Positions 1-8,884 of a stretch of 64,000 nt of DNA are shown here, one piece after another. A program made the translations under genes and the position numbers. This stretch comes from Oscillospiraceae bacterium. Its GTDB lineage: Bacteria; Bacillota; Clostridia; Oscillospirales; Ruminococcaceae. Positions within the stretch are counted from its first letter, which is position 1. Each line of letters opens with the position of its first letter. Location: contig JAQYLI010000012.1 of the NCBI GenBank assembly GCA_028720105.1, forward strand, positions 1 through 64,000. The letters run 5' to 3'. The notes below the pieces were generated by a model. It had not been told where the DNA came from and made no database searches. It saw only the letters and a program-made list of their open reading frames with translations.

Positions 1-170
1 GTATTAGCGTTCGTTTCCAAACGTTATCCCCCTCTTAAAGGCAGGTTGCTCACGTGTTACTCACCCGTCCGCCACTCGCTTTGAGAGCAAGCTCTCTCAG
101 CTCGTTCGACTTGCATGTGTTAAGCGTGCCGCCAGCGTTCGTCCTGAGCCAGGATCAAACTCTTTAGTAA
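1..170 (-). rRNA. 16S ribosomal RNA, 5' end (partial)
   Basis: The reverse complement reads as the conserved 5' start of bacterial 16S rRNA: the universal 27F priming site lies at about 144-163, followed by GACGAACGCTGGCGGC and the GTGGCGGACGGGTGAGTAAC block. The gene runs off the left edge, so only about the first 170 nt are present. The mature 5' end should be near 170, judged from the spacing to the 27F site in other 16S genes. The V1 loop and the stretch AACGTTTGGAAACGAACGC resemble Ruminococcus and related Oscillospiraceae. This is a sequence-recall judgement, not an alignment. Confidence 0.97.
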
Positions 171-398
171 GTTTGTATTTTAATGCTTTACGCTTTTAAA
201 ATCTTATCCTGTCCAGTTTTTCAACTGACTTCGGTTTTTCAGTCTTTTCCTTGACTTCTTAAATACTCTTCGCTTACCTTTCGATAAGCTCGGAATTTCA
301 AGGGTTTCTTGGTCGTTCATTGTTCAATTTTCAAGGTTCTGAGTTCGTCCTTCCCTCTCGGAAGAGAACTTTATTATTATATCACACTCTTTTCGATT
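171..398 (-). other. rRNA operon leader, no gene seen
   Basis: This is the transcribed leader between the rRNA promoters and the mature 16S 5' end. It is AT-rich with several short T-rich tracts, and no believable reading frame was found on either strand. It presumably carries the RNase III processing stem and antitermination signals. I could not place a convincing boxA. Confidence 0.6.
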
Positions 399-404
399 TG
401 TCAA
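376..404 (-). promoter_or_regulatory. rRNA operon promoter P1 (proximal)
   Basis: On the minus strand TTGACA (399-404) and TATAAT (376-381) are separated by exactly 17 bp. Both hexamers match the housekeeping sigma consensus perfectly, and the promoter points into the 16S gene. Confidence 0.9.
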
Positions 405-478
405 GACCTTTTTCAAATCTTTTTTCAAATTTTTTTGAGTGCCGCTCTCAGTGTGTTTTCATCACCGACAGCTTTATT

Positions 479-507
479 ATCTTACCATACTTCTTCGCCT
501 TTGTCAA
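479..507 (-). promoter_or_regulatory. rRNA operon promoter P2 (distal)
   Basis: A second minus-strand promoter lies 103 bp further from the 16S gene: TTGACA (502-507), 17-bp spacer, TAAGAT (479-484). Tandem promoters are the usual arrangement for rRNA operons. The -10 differs from consensus at one position. Confidence 0.85.
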
Positions 508-631
508 TAGATTTTCGGCATATTTTTTGTTTTTGTTTAAATTTGCAGCTTTTTAGTGTTTTTTGCGTTTTGAAATGTGCAAGTTGCCTTATTGTTATCC
601 TTAATATGAAGTCATCATCACTCTATAAACA

Positions 632-662
632 AAGCGGACAGCACAAACCGCACCGTCCGCTT
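632..662 (-). terminator. Probable terminator of the htrA operon
   Basis: An inverted repeat AGCGGAC/GTCCGCT lies just beyond the htrA stop codon, followed on the minus strand by a broken T tract (TTTGTTTAT). It would stop transcription before the rRNA promoters. Confidence 0.6.
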
Positions 663-665
663 CTC

Positions 666-2348
666 TCACTTTTGCTCTTCGAGCGTAAAAGTTATTTCAA
701 ATTCTCTTTCCTCGCCGTTAAATTCCAGCCTGTACACCTTAGCTGTAACAACATCCCCCGCCTTGTGGGTATTCTGAAACTCCTTAACGCTGTTCTGAGT
801 TATCATCTGTATACCGTCTATCTCCGTGATGATGTCATCAGGCTGAAGCTCGGTATTGGACACATCGCAGTCCTCCGCGATCTCCGCTACCAGAAGTCCC
901 GGCTTTATTTCCATATGCTCCGCAGTATCGGGAGAAATAAACTTATAAATTATTCCTATCCTCGCCCTGCCTGTCACATAGCCCTTTTCCATAATATCCT
1001 CGACTATGGGAACAGCAAAATCCGAGGAAATGGCAAAGCCGATATTCTCGCTGCCTGTGGAACTGTACTTGCTCACAACGATGCCAACTACCTGACCGTA
1101 AAGGTTCACCAACGCGCCCCCCGAATTTCCGAAATTAAGCGCAGCGTCGGTCTGTATGCATTTGATGGGATATCCCGTATAGCTCTTGATCTCACGATCA
1201 ACATAGGAAACATTTCCCACCGTAACCGAATCGTTAAATCCGCCTGCATTTCCGATGGCAATGACCTCTTCGCCCTGCACCATTTCCGACGAACTGCCGA
1301 TGACCGCAGGAACAAGCCCGTCAGCCTCGATTTTCAGCACAGCCAGGTCGGTTCTGGTGTCTGCCCCTATAAGCTTCGCCTCGAACTCGCGCTCGTCATT
1401 AAGCTTGGCTTTAAAGCGGCTAATATCCTCGGTGGCGTGAGCGTTTGTGATAATATATCCGTCCTCGGAGATAATAATGCCCGAAGCCTCGTTATACGGC
1501 TGCAAAGTCGTGCTTGTGTAGCCGTAAAGATTAACAATAGAAGGAAGCACCTGATTTGCTGCCCCCGCAGGAGTCAGCAGACCCGTTTCCTTGTTCTGAT
1601 AAAATTCCTCATTTTCCACAGGCTTGGGAGCCACATTGATATTCACAGTCACTCCATTGGAGCCGTCCGAAGAAACATTCTGAACTGTACCGCCCGTTTC
1701 TCCCATATTCGACGCCAGTCCCTCGTCCTTATGCCCGAAGGCAAGCAGAAGCATAACCGCCGTGAACATCAGCACAACTATAATTACAACCGCAATGACC
1801 CAGCCCTTTGAGGACTTTTTCATTTCGGGATCCGGTGCAGGAGCAGACATTGCCCCCACCTGTGGCTGATAATAATATCCGCCGTAAGGGACATTCCCTC
1901 CGCTGCCGTTCTGAGGAGGGATATACCCCCCCGAGCCGCTGTCTGCCGCAGAATGATCCTGAGAAAAATTCCTGCTGTCCGAATAGCCCTGTGCGGCATT
2001 ATTTTGCTGCGGCTGTGCAGAAAAGCCGTTCACGGGCTGAGCAGCATTGTTATATCCTCTGCTATCGGGAGCCGCACCCGAATACATCTGCTTGTAAGCA
2101 GCGTCCGCAGGCAATGCTCCGCCTCCGGGATAACCGCCTTGCGAATAACCATTTCCCTGCGAGTAACCGTTTCCTGTCGGTGCGCCGTAAGGCTGATAGG
2201 GAGGATAATTGTTTTGGGGAGTATCGGGGAGCTTCTCCGAAAAATCCTCTTCTGCAAAAACTCCTCCGTCCCTGTTCAGATCGGGGTTTAAAGGCTTGTT
2301 ATTCTCGTTATTGTTCTCGGGCGATGACCCGTTTTCATATATTTCCAT
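666..2348 (-). CDS. htrA: HtrA/DegP-family membrane-anchored serine protease with PDZ domain
   Basis: This protein (560 aa) is an envelope quality-control protease. Residues 1-180 are a low-complexity cytoplasmic tail rich in Gly, Asn, Gln, Pro and Tyr, and a single membrane segment spans about 183-204. The trypsin-like domain follows outside the membrane with the triad His304 (TNAHATED), Asp334 (TRTDLAVL) and Ser409 (GNSGGALVN). The C-terminal PDZ domain starts near 460 (LQPDDIITEIDG). GGAGG lies 6-7 nt before the ATG. It is the last gene of an apparent operon with a histidine kinase and response regulator, 27 bp downstream of the kinase. This resembles htrA control by CssRS in Bacillus, so a protein-misfolding stress role is inferred. 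The long disordered tail is unusual next to Bacillus HtrA. Confidence 0.93.
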   Translation of the reverse strand: MEIYENGSSPENNNENNKPLNPDLNRDGGVFAEEDFSEKLPDTPQNNYPPYQPYGAPTGNGYSQGNGYSQGGYPGGGALPADAAYKQMYSGAAPDSRGYNNAAQPVNGFSAQPQQNNAAQGYSDSRNFSQDHSAADSGSGGYIPPQNGSGGNVPYGGYYYQPQVGAMSAPAPDPEMKKSSKGWVIAVVIIVVLMFTAVMLLLAFGHKDEGLASNMGETGGTVQNVSSDGSNGVTVNINVAPKPVENEEFYQNKETGLLTPAGAANQVLPSIVNLYGYTSTTLQPYNEASGIIISEDGYIITNAHATEDISRFKAKLNDEREFEAKLIGADTRTDLAVLKIEADGLVPAVIGSSSEMVQGEEVIAIGNAGGFNDSVTVGNVSYVDREIKSYTGYPIKCIQTDAALNFGNSGGALVNLYGQVVGIVVSKYSSTGSENIGFAISSDFAVPIVEDIMEKGYVTGRARIGIIYKFISPDTAEHMEIKPGLLVAEIAEDCDVSNTELQPDDIITEIDGIQMITQNSVKEFQNTHKAGDVVTAKVYRLEFNGEEREFEITFTLEEQK

Positions 2349-2375
2349 ACCGACCTCCGTTAAGGTATATGCCGA

Positions 2376-3785
2376 TCAAGGGCGGCTGCCCGGCGGCAGT
2401 GTAAATTCAAACTCGGTGTATTCCCCTGTTTTGCTGCGAACAAGCACCGAACCGTTATGCAGCTTGATTATCGAGCGCACAATGGACAATCCGAGACCCA
2501 CACCTGTCTTGTCCTTACCCCTTGACTCGTCGGTTTTGTAAAATCTGTCAAAGACCTTGTTTATCTCGTTTTTCTTCAGACCCTCGCCGCTGTTTCGGAT
2601 AACCACTGCCACAGCGCCGTCCTCCTCGCGGAAACTGTATGAGATATAACCGCCCTCATTCACAAACTTTACCGCATTTTCGGTAAGATTGTAAATGACC
2701 TGCTGAACAAGATCCATATCTGCATTTACAAAAAATCTGTCGGTGTCAAGACCTCTTATGTCAATATTTTTGCCCTCTATCCGCTTTTCAAAAAGCAGGA
2801 CCGTTTTCACCGTAAGCTCGGTGATATCGAAGTCCTCCGTCTGGAGCTTCATTTCTCCCGCCTCGTACTTGGAGATATTGAGCATAGAGCGCACAAGTCT
2901 CGCAAGGCGGTTTATCTCCTCGGAGACCGTTCTAAGATATTCCCTGTGCCTGTTTTCGGGGATAGTGCCGTCAAGTATGCCGTCCACAAAGCCGCCGATG
3001 GTGGTCATAGGCGTTCTCAGCTCGTGGGACACATTGGAAATAAAGCTTTTTCTGTTCTCCTCGATAGCCTCGAGAGAGCTTGCCATATCGTTTAAGGTGT
3101 TTGCAAGAAATCCCATCTCGTTCTGGTCGGAAACGCAGACCTTTTCGGAAAAGTCCCCTTCACCGAACCGCTTTGCAGCCAATGTCATCTCCTTGAGAGG
3201 AGTAAGGATACGGTTAATGGTGTATTTGAGGAGCGGGAATATGGCAAGCATAATGACTGCGAACGCCGCAAGGAACAGCACCACCATAGCTTTAAGATAA
3301 TCCGTAAATCCCTTGGCGCTGAGACTCGCCGCAAGATAATATTCCTCCCCGCCGCAGTTCAGGGAATAGAGCATATTAAGGCAGGACACGGGGTAAAAGC
3401 CGTTCATACTGTCCATAGCAAAAGCCCCCTGTGGGAGAGCCTTTTTCATAGACTGCTCGCTTAAAGTCCCCGTATGTGAACAAGGTGATGCCTCGGAACA
3501 AGCCAAAACATCACCCTCACTGTCAAACAAAATATAGTCCGCACCCGTGCTTGCAGAGACCGAGGGCAAAATCTCACGAAGGGCGGAAGCCCCCTCGGGG
3601 CCGCCGGTCAGATATGCGGAAACGCTGACGCGGACTTCCTCGGTCAGCCGTTCCAACAGAATTTTGCGGTCACTTTTGTATGTGGATACGGAAAAGCTGA
3701 TTATAAGCGCGGACATAAATATGAGCGACGCCGCAACCAGCGCTGTCGATAAGCTGAAATACTCTGCGGCAATGCTTTTACGCAT
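2376..3785 (-). CDS. Sensor histidine kinase with HAMP domain
   Basis: A membrane sensor kinase of 469 aa. TM1 spans about 12-34, an extracytoplasmic sensor 35-163, TM2 164-187 and HAMP 188-240. The dimerisation/phosphoacceptor helix has His254 in SHELRTPM, and the HATPase domain has N, G1 and G2 boxes (NLTENAVKF, TGVGLGLSIV). The start codon overlaps the end of the response regulator gene by 8 bp, so the two are translationally coupled. The sensor domain carries four cysteines (Cys96, Cys102, Cys135, Cys144) that could form disulfides outside the cell. It is the obvious partner of the adjacent OmpR-type regulator. The signal is unknown; coupling to htrA suggests envelope or redox stress. Confidence 0.93.
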   Translation of the reverse strand: MRKSIAAEYFSLSTALVAASLIFMSALIISFSVSTYKSDRKILLERLTEEVRVSVSAYLTGGPEGASALREILPSVSASTGADYILFDSEGDVLACSEASPCSHTGTLSEQSMKKALPQGAFAMDSMNGFYPVSCLNMLYSLNCGGEEYYLAASLSAKGFTDYLKAMVVLFLAAFAVIMLAIFPLLKYTINRILTPLKEMTLAAKRFGEGDFSEKVCVSDQNEMGFLANTLNDMASSLEAIEENRKSFISNVSHELRTPMTTIGGFVDGILDGTIPENRHREYLRTVSEEINRLARLVRSMLNISKYEAGEMKLQTEDFDITELTVKTVLLFEKRIEGKNIDIRGLDTDRFFVNADMDLVQQVIYNLTENAVKFVNEGGYISYSFREEDGAVAVVIRNSGEGLKKNEINKVFDRFYKTDESRGKDKTGVGLGLSIVRSIIKLHNGSVLVRSKTGEYTEFEFTLPPGSRP

Positions 3786-4479
3786 TTTCCTCTTCAGCCT
3801 CGAACTTGTAGCCTACGCCCCATACGGTCTTGAGCGCCCACTTGTCGGAAACGCCCTCAAGCTTTTCTCTGAGACGCTTGATGTGAACGTCGATGGTACG
3901 GGAATCGCCGTAATACTCAAAGCCCCATACCTCGTCAAGAAGCTGATCTCTGGTATAAACTCTGTTGGGATTTGAAGCAAGGTAGAAAAGAAGCTCCAAC
4001 TCCTTGGGAGGAGTGTCCATAACCTTGCCGTCAACTCTCAGCTCGTATCTTGTCATATTAACGACCAGCTTGTCGTACTTCACCTCTCTGATCTCGGACT
4101 CGGAGGAGGACTGGCCAATTCTTCTGGAAACGGCCTTGATACGGGCAATTACCTCCTTAGTGTCAAAGGGCTTTACAACATAGTCGTCAGCGCCCAGCTC
4201 AAGACCAAGCACCTTGTCAAAGGTCTCGCTCTTGGCGGTTATCATAATGATGGGCACATTGGATTTTTTTCTTATCTCACGGCATACCTGCCAGCCGTCA
4301 AGGCCGGGAAGCATAATGTCGAGAAGAACGATGTCGGGCTTCAGCGCATTGAACTTAACAACAGCCTCATCGCCGTCGTGAGAGACCATAACGCCGTAGC
4401 CTTCCTTTTCCAGATATAATTTCAGAAGCTCGCAGATGTTATTATCGTCGTCAACAACAAGAACCTTACCAAGTGACAT
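3778..4479 (-). CDS. OmpR/PhoB-family response regulator
   Basis: A DNA-binding response regulator of 233 aa. The receiver domain (1-120) has the acidic pocket DDD at 10-12, the phosphoacceptor Asp54 (LLDIMLPG) and Lys103 (VVKPFD). A winged-helix effector domain covers about 135-230, with the typical RTIDVHIKRLREKL recognition region and a VWGVGYKF ending. It is first in the operon, upstream of the kinase (8-bp overlap) and htrA, so it probably controls its own operon. Close relatives include PhoP, WalR and CssR; the sequence alone does not say which. Confidence 0.95.
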   Translation of the reverse strand: MSLGKVLVVDDDNNICELLKLYLEKEGYGVMVSHDGDEAVVKFNALKPDIVLLDIMLPGLDGWQVCREIRKKSNVPIIMITAKSETFDKVLGLELGADDYVVKPFDTKEVIARIKAVSRRIGQSSSESEIREVKYDKLVVNMTRYELRVDGKVMDTPPKELELLFYLASNPNRVYTRDQLLDEVWGFEYYGDSRTIDVHIKRLREKLEGVSDKWALKTVWGVGYKFEAEEENA

Positions 4480-4618
4480 ATCAAAATTCCTCCCGTTTTA
4501 AATTCTCGGAATTCTGCACACAATACGTCTGCAAAAAATGTCCGAAATATTCCAACATAATATACCTCTATTATATAATAAAAATCGGCACGATTTATAA
4601 ATTTTAATCATATATATT

Positions 4619-4641
4619 ATTAACAGATTGTAAATTTAACA
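4619..4641. promoter_or_regulatory. Candidate regulator binding repeats upstream of the two-component operon
   Basis: Two copies of TTAACA (4620-4625 and 4636-4641; TGTTAA on the coding strand) lie 16 bp apart in the AT-rich 235-bp gap upstream of the response regulator. OmpR-family regulators commonly bind such spaced repeats. No good -35 was found near the TATAAT-like sequence at about 4574-4579, which would fit an activated promoter. Low certainty. Confidence 0.3.
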
Positions 4642-4714
4642 AAATAATATCTTAAATTTCCCAGAAATTCAAAATTCTATTCATTTTCATCAAAGTAGAA
4701 GGCATTGATTTTCA

Positions 4715-5632
4715 TCAGCTGAAATACTTGATGTTTTTGGTAAGCAGTGTAAGCAGCTCAAGACGCACCTCGTCCTTTAATTCAGGCTTTACCATATAAT
4801 ATACATAATTTTCCAGAATATTCACATCGGGTACGCTTCTGCCTTCTATCTTGAAATTGCAGAAGCCCATAGGTACGTACTTTTCATAAATATCCACAGG
4901 AGAAATGTGCAGAGGCGAATTCACTGTCTGATACAGATTTCTCATCATACAAGCACACTCAAAGGGTTCGGGGGTGTATGACGCATCTGTCTTTTTCATC
5001 ATATGTTCTGTAAGAGCGATCTGACTCCTGCCAATGGAGCGGTAATGCTCTCCCCTTCTCTTGCAGTGAGGGTCACAGCAGGGATTTATGAGCAGCTCTG
5101 CCTTTTCCTTGTGGGGGAGCTTTTCGAGAACATCAAAATTATTGTTAAAATTATAGTCAAGCACCACAAGGGAATAATCCTTTTCCAGCTCGGCGCAAAG
5201 CTCGTCAAAATCCTCGATCTGTTTGCAGGTAGAGCTGGTAATGGGGATACCCGGGAATTTATCCCTTATATAGTCCTCAAGCAGAGGGGAGCATACGATG
5301 GCTTCGTTCAGTCCGTTGTTTACCGCCTTAAGCACGGCGTTGCACAGCGCATCGGAAAGATGCTGAGGTGTAAGTACAGGATTTGTAAGAGTAAATCGAC
5401 AGGGTATGCCTCGCTTATTAAACTGATTGACGATCTCCTTGAGTATGCGTGAATCGCACTTTCCACGGAAGTAACGTCCGCCGTTCCATGTCATATTGGG
5501 AAATGCTCCGTAAACAGAGCCTATCTTTACATTATCACGAAATTTCTCGGGATATTTGTTCATATAGTCCACTAAGGTGAGATTGAGCTTGAAATGCCTC
5601 ATAAAATCGGGGATATGAAATCTTATTTCCAT
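4715..5632 (-). CDS. U32-peptidase-like TIM-barrel protein, paralogue A, four conserved cysteines
   Basis: Function unknown. The 305-aa protein starting MEIRFHIPDF aligns along its whole length with the protein encoded at 26767-27687. Shared blocks include WNGGR, RGIPxRFTxTNP, SSTCK, YSLVVLDYNFNN, a C-x3-C block and NFKIEGR. The KIEGR motif is characteristic of the peptidase U32 family. Cys136, Cys186, Cys190 and Cys228 match cysteines in the paralogue, a pattern like the Fe-S ligands of UbiU/UbiV. An in-frame start 60 nt upstream is possible, but the ATG at 5632 has AAGGA about 11 nt ahead and aligns with the paralogue's start. It follows polA by about 125 bp on the same strand. Confidence 0.75.
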   Translation of the reverse strand: MEIRFHIPDFMRHFKLNLTLVDYMNKYPEKFRDNVKIGSVYGAFPNMTWNGGRYFRGKCDSRILKEIVNQFNKRGIPCRFTLTNPVLTPQHLSDALCNAVLKAVNNGLNEAIVCSPLLEDYIRDKFPGIPITSSTCKQIEDFDELCAELEKDYSLVVLDYNFNNNFDVLEKLPHKEKAELLINPCCDPHCKRRGEHYRSIGRSQIALTEHMMKKTDASYTPEPFECACMMRNLYQTVNSPLHISPVDIYEKYVPMGFCNFKIEGRSVPDVNILENYVYYMVKPELKDEVRLELLTLLTKNIKYFS

Positions 5633-5758
5633 TTTTGTTACCGTCCTTATAGTAATCAATATTTTCTGCCATATTTCAAAGGGGGAGTACAATTCATCAC
5701 CTTTGAATTCTCGTTATTTGCATACACCACAGTCTTGCCTCTGAATATCTGAAATTCC

Positions 5759-8299
5759 TCAGTGGCATTCAAACCAGCTTTTGCCCGTCTCCACATCGGC
5801 GGTGAGAGGAACGTCAAGCTGTACGGCACCCCGCATTTCCTCTCCCAGCACCTTTGCTGCCCTTGCAGCGTCCTTTTCCGATGCCTCGATTATAAGCTCG
5901 TCGTGTATCTGCAAAATGAGGTGTGCGTCAAGCTTTTCTTCTTTAAGCCTGCGGTAGACCTTTACCATAGCAATTTTGATAATGTCCGCCGCCGCTCCCT
6001 GAACGGGAGCGTTCATTGCCGCGCGCTTGCCGAAGCTCTGAATGTTCTTGTTTTTCGCCGCAAGTTCGGGAATATAACGTCTCCTGCCGAAGATAGTTTC
6101 CGAATAGCCCTTTTCCGTTGCATCGGTCACAGCCTTGTCCATAAACGCCGCCACGCCGCTGAAATTCGTGAGATAGCTCTTTATATACTTATCTGCCTTT
6201 GCAACGGAAACGTCAATGTCCTTTGAAAGGGAAAATGCGCTTATGCCGTAAACAATGCCGAAATTAACAGCCTTTGCCGCACGGCGCATTTCGGGAGTCA
6301 CCATATCTGAAGGCATTCCGAATACCTGCGCCGCCGTAGATGTATGGATATCGCCGCCGCTGTTGAAAATATCCTGCATATTTTTGTCGCCGCTCAGATG
6401 TGCAAGGATACGAAGCTCTATCTGGCTGTAGTCCGCGTCGATAAGCTCCCGTCCCTCCTCGCTGACAAAGAATTTTCTCATATTCCGTCCAAGCTCGGTG
6501 CGGACGGGGATATTCTGCAAATTCGGCTCGGTGGAGGATATTCTTCCCGTTCTGGTCTCGGTCTGCTTGAATACGGAGTGTATACGGCCGTCCTCGCCCA
6601 CCGCTTTCAGAAGCCCCTCAACATAGGTGGAGCGCAGCTTTGTGTACTGGCGGTAGGTGAGTATCATATCTATGATGGGGTCCTTGTCGCGAAGCTCCTC
6701 AAGCACCTCTGCCCCTGTGGAATAGCCCGTTTTGGTCTTTTTGCCCGAGGGCAGCCCCATTTCCTCAAAAAGGATAACACCAAGCTGCTTGGGGGAGGAA
6801 ATGTTGAACTGCTTTCCTGCGCGGAAATAAATCTGCTGTTCAAGACCGTCTATCTCTTCGGTAAGGGTCTCGCCGAATTTTCTTATTCCCTCGGTGTCGG
6901 CTTTTACGCCGTAGTGCTCCATTGAAGCAAGCACCTCGGTAAGAGGCAGCTCGATCTCTTTGCACAGCTTCTCCGCCCCCGTTTCCGAAAGCTCCCTGTC
7001 AAGGCGGCGGCAGAGTCCGCTTATTGCCGCAATGTCCGAATATTCTCCCAAATTTTCGTAATCGGGACAGCCGTACTCGGCGCAGAGTCCCTTTATTGTG
7101 TATTCCGAAGCCGAGGCATTGAGAAGATATCCCGAAATGTCTGCGTCCGAAACGATATTTTTAAGCTCTGAGCCTTTCTCAAGCATATAGCGGTAGGCAG
7201 GCTTTGCGCCGAAGGTCTGCTTTTCATATTCCGATGACAGGAGGGAGATGATGTCGCTCTCATTTTCAAACAGGCTTAGTTTGTCCTCATAAGCTGTGTA
7301 CAGTGCCGCTCCCGTTTCGGCGCGCTTTAAGATAAAGGCAAAGCCGCCCTTAATGTCCGAAACGCTTTGGGGAGCTATTTTATAATCAACAGCCTTCTCT
7401 TTTTCGGCTTCGGGAATTGCCTTTAATGCGGCGGAGGGCTTTACGTTCAGCCTTTCCATAAGCTTTGTCATTTCAAGCTCGGTAAGGAGACGGGACAATG
7501 CGGCTTCGTCACGCTCGCCGTATGCATAATCGCCCGGTGAAAGGGATATAGGCGCATTTTTTACAATGGTCGCAAGCCATTTGCTCTCCTTTGCGTCCCC
7601 CTCGCCTGCGGTAAGCTTTGCAAGGACGGACTTTGTGGCGCTCACCTCCCCTGCGGCAAGCTTTTCGTAAAGCGTTTCAACGGAGGAATACTCCTTGATA
7701 AGAGAGAGGGCTGTTTTCTCGCCTATGCCCTTAACGCCGCTTATGTTATCCGAGCTGTCGCCCATAAGGGCTTTAAGGTCGATAAGCTGCAATGGCGAAA
7801 GTCCCTCGTACATCTCGGAAAATTTCTCGGGAGTGCAGGTGATAAGCTCCTTTGTGGTGTGGAGCAGGACGGTAACATTTTCATTTATTAGCTGTAAGCT
7901 GTCCCTGTCCCCTGTCAGGATATAAACGTGGTCGGTCTCGTTTCCGAAAGTTGAAAGGGTGCCGAGAATGTCATCTGCCTCGAAGCCGGGACACTCAAGG
8001 ACTTTAACGCCCAGGTCGCTAAGAAGCTCCTTGATAAGAGGCATCTGCATTGCAAGCTCATCGGGCATACCGTGCCTTGTGGCTTTATATGCGGCGTTTG
8101 CCTTGTGGCGGAATGTAGGCTCCTTTAAATCAAACGCCACCGCACAACCCTCGGGAGACAGCTCTGCGGCGGTTTTCAGATAGATGTTCATAAAGCCCGT
8201 AAGCGCATTGGTGAACACGCCCTTTTTATTTGAAAGGGCTTTTATGCCGTAAAACGCACGGTTCATTATACTGTTTCCGTCTATTGCAAGAAGCTTCAT
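5759..8299 (-). CDS. polA: DNA polymerase I (5'-3' exonuclease plus polymerase; degenerate proofreading domain)
   Basis: This enzyme (846 aa) fills gaps and removes RNA primers in replication and repair. Residues 1-285 form the 5'-3' exonuclease/FEN domain (FEADDILGTL and DSSDNISGVKGIGEKTA, a helix-hairpin-helix). Residues about 300-470 occupy the position of the 3'-5' exonuclease. The DxE metal-binding motif expected there is replaced by GFAFILKRAE, so proofreading is probably lost, as in Bacillus and Thermus enzymes. The polymerase domain has motif A (DADYSQIELR), motif B (RRAAKAVNFGIVYG) and motif C (QIHDEL, with His799 and Asp800). Length is normal for the family. Confidence 0.97.
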   Translation of the reverse strand: MKLLAIDGNSIMNRAFYGIKALSNKKGVFTNALTGFMNIYLKTAAELSPEGCAVAFDLKEPTFRHKANAAYKATRHGMPDELAMQMPLIKELLSDLGVKVLECPGFEADDILGTLSTFGNETDHVYILTGDRDSLQLINENVTVLLHTTKELITCTPEKFSEMYEGLSPLQLIDLKALMGDSSDNISGVKGIGEKTALSLIKEYSSVETLYEKLAAGEVSATKSVLAKLTAGEGDAKESKWLATIVKNAPISLSPGDYAYGERDEAALSRLLTELEMTKLMERLNVKPSAALKAIPEAEKEKAVDYKIAPQSVSDIKGGFAFILKRAETGAALYTAYEDKLSLFENESDIISLLSSEYEKQTFGAKPAYRYMLEKGSELKNIVSDADISGYLLNASASEYTIKGLCAEYGCPDYENLGEYSDIAAISGLCRRLDRELSETGAEKLCKEIELPLTEVLASMEHYGVKADTEGIRKFGETLTEEIDGLEQQIYFRAGKQFNISSPKQLGVILFEEMGLPSGKKTKTGYSTGAEVLEELRDKDPIIDMILTYRQYTKLRSTYVEGLLKAVGEDGRIHSVFKQTETRTGRISSTEPNLQNIPVRTELGRNMRKFFVSEEGRELIDADYSQIELRILAHLSGDKNMQDIFNSGGDIHTSTAAQVFGMPSDMVTPEMRRAAKAVNFGIVYGISAFSLSKDIDVSVAKADKYIKSYLTNFSGVAAFMDKAVTDATEKGYSETIFGRRRYIPELAAKNKNIQSFGKRAAMNAPVQGAAADIIKIAMVKVYRRLKEEKLDAHLILQIHDELIIEASEKDAARAAKVLGEEMRGAVQLDVPLTADVETGKSWFECH

Positions 8300-8469
8300 A
8301 TCTTAATCTTCCTTTCAATTTTCTGCTCAGGTCGTGTAAAGCAATCGCATCGAATACATATTTCTACCGTTACCGAGCCGCCTGTATGACGCCCGAATAA
8401 ACTTTAGAACGAGCGCACGCAGGCTCAGCCTGCCTCAGCCTTTGAGCATTTTATGTTTCCTCTTTTCAT

Positions 8470-8751
8470 TTATTCGCAGTCAAATATGGCTTTGCTCTCT
8501 ATCATATCCGAATATGTTCGCTTCCATTCTTTGTGAACTTCGGAGCTGTCATAGCGGTCGAGAGCTGCTTTATCCATATTTATCTCTATCATAAGGTCAT
8601 ATCTGTTGGGGCGGTCTATGCAGGAGGTGTGGAGCTTTATGTCATATATACCGTCCATTGCCGTAAGCCTTTGAAACAGCTCTGTAACGGGGGCTGTCAA
8701 TGAGCCTGCGTTTATTTCTTCTTTGAATTTTACGATGATAAAATGCTTCAA
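8470..8751 (-). CDS. Stress-responsive A/B-barrel (Dabb) domain protein, TTG start
   Basis: A protein of about 93 aa matching the Dabb family of dimeric ferredoxin-like barrels: LKHFIIVKFKEE at the start, then an IYDIKLH strand and YDLMIEINM. The longer frame to 8793 opens with a poorly conserved leader. A TTG at 8751 with AGGAG about 7 nt upstream gives the normal family start, so TTG is chosen. Bacterial members have no single established role. It appears transcribed alone or with polA, 170 bp away. No partner gene suggests a substrate. Confidence 0.75.
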   Translation of the reverse strand: MKHFIIVKFKEEINAGSLTAPVTELFQRLTAMDGIYDIKLHTSCIDRPNRYDLMIEINMDKAALDRYDSSEVHKEWKRTYSDMIESKAIFDCE

Positions 8752-8834
8752 GGTTATTCTCCTCTCCTGCGGTCGGTTCGTCATTATTGACAAATTTGTT
8801 CTTTAGAAATCGGCACATATTTTTCGATTTACTA

Positions 8835-8863
8835 TTGACATTTTAACACATTTGTGCTATAAT
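8835..8863 (+). promoter_or_regulatory. Consensus promoter pointing antisense into cheC
   Basis: TTGACA (8835-8840), 17-bp spacer and TATAAT (8858-8863) form a perfect housekeeping promoter on the plus strand. All genes around it are on the minus strand. The predicted start near 8870 lies 15 bp beyond the cheC stop, and the transcript would run antisense through cheC. An ATG occurs at 8870, so a leaderless 66-codon frame would be possible, but that frame overlies cheC and looks like a shadow. Confidence 0.7.
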
Positions 8864-8884
8864 ATACCTATGCCCGAAAAGCAG

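Noticed and set aside
309-1811. A 500-codon plus-strand frame opposite htrA
   Set aside because: It lies antisense to a clear HtrA protease and through the rRNA promoters, has no recognisable domain, and reads as a shadow of the high-GC third-position bias.
4715-5692. Calling the U32-like protein a collagenase or protease
   Set aside because: U32 membership is supported by KIEGR and the fold pattern, but many U32 proteins are not proteases and no protease evidence is visible.
8416-8436. Palindrome GCAGGCTCAGCCTGC downstream of the Dabb gene as a terminator
   Set aside because: No T tract follows on either strand, and the stem is short.
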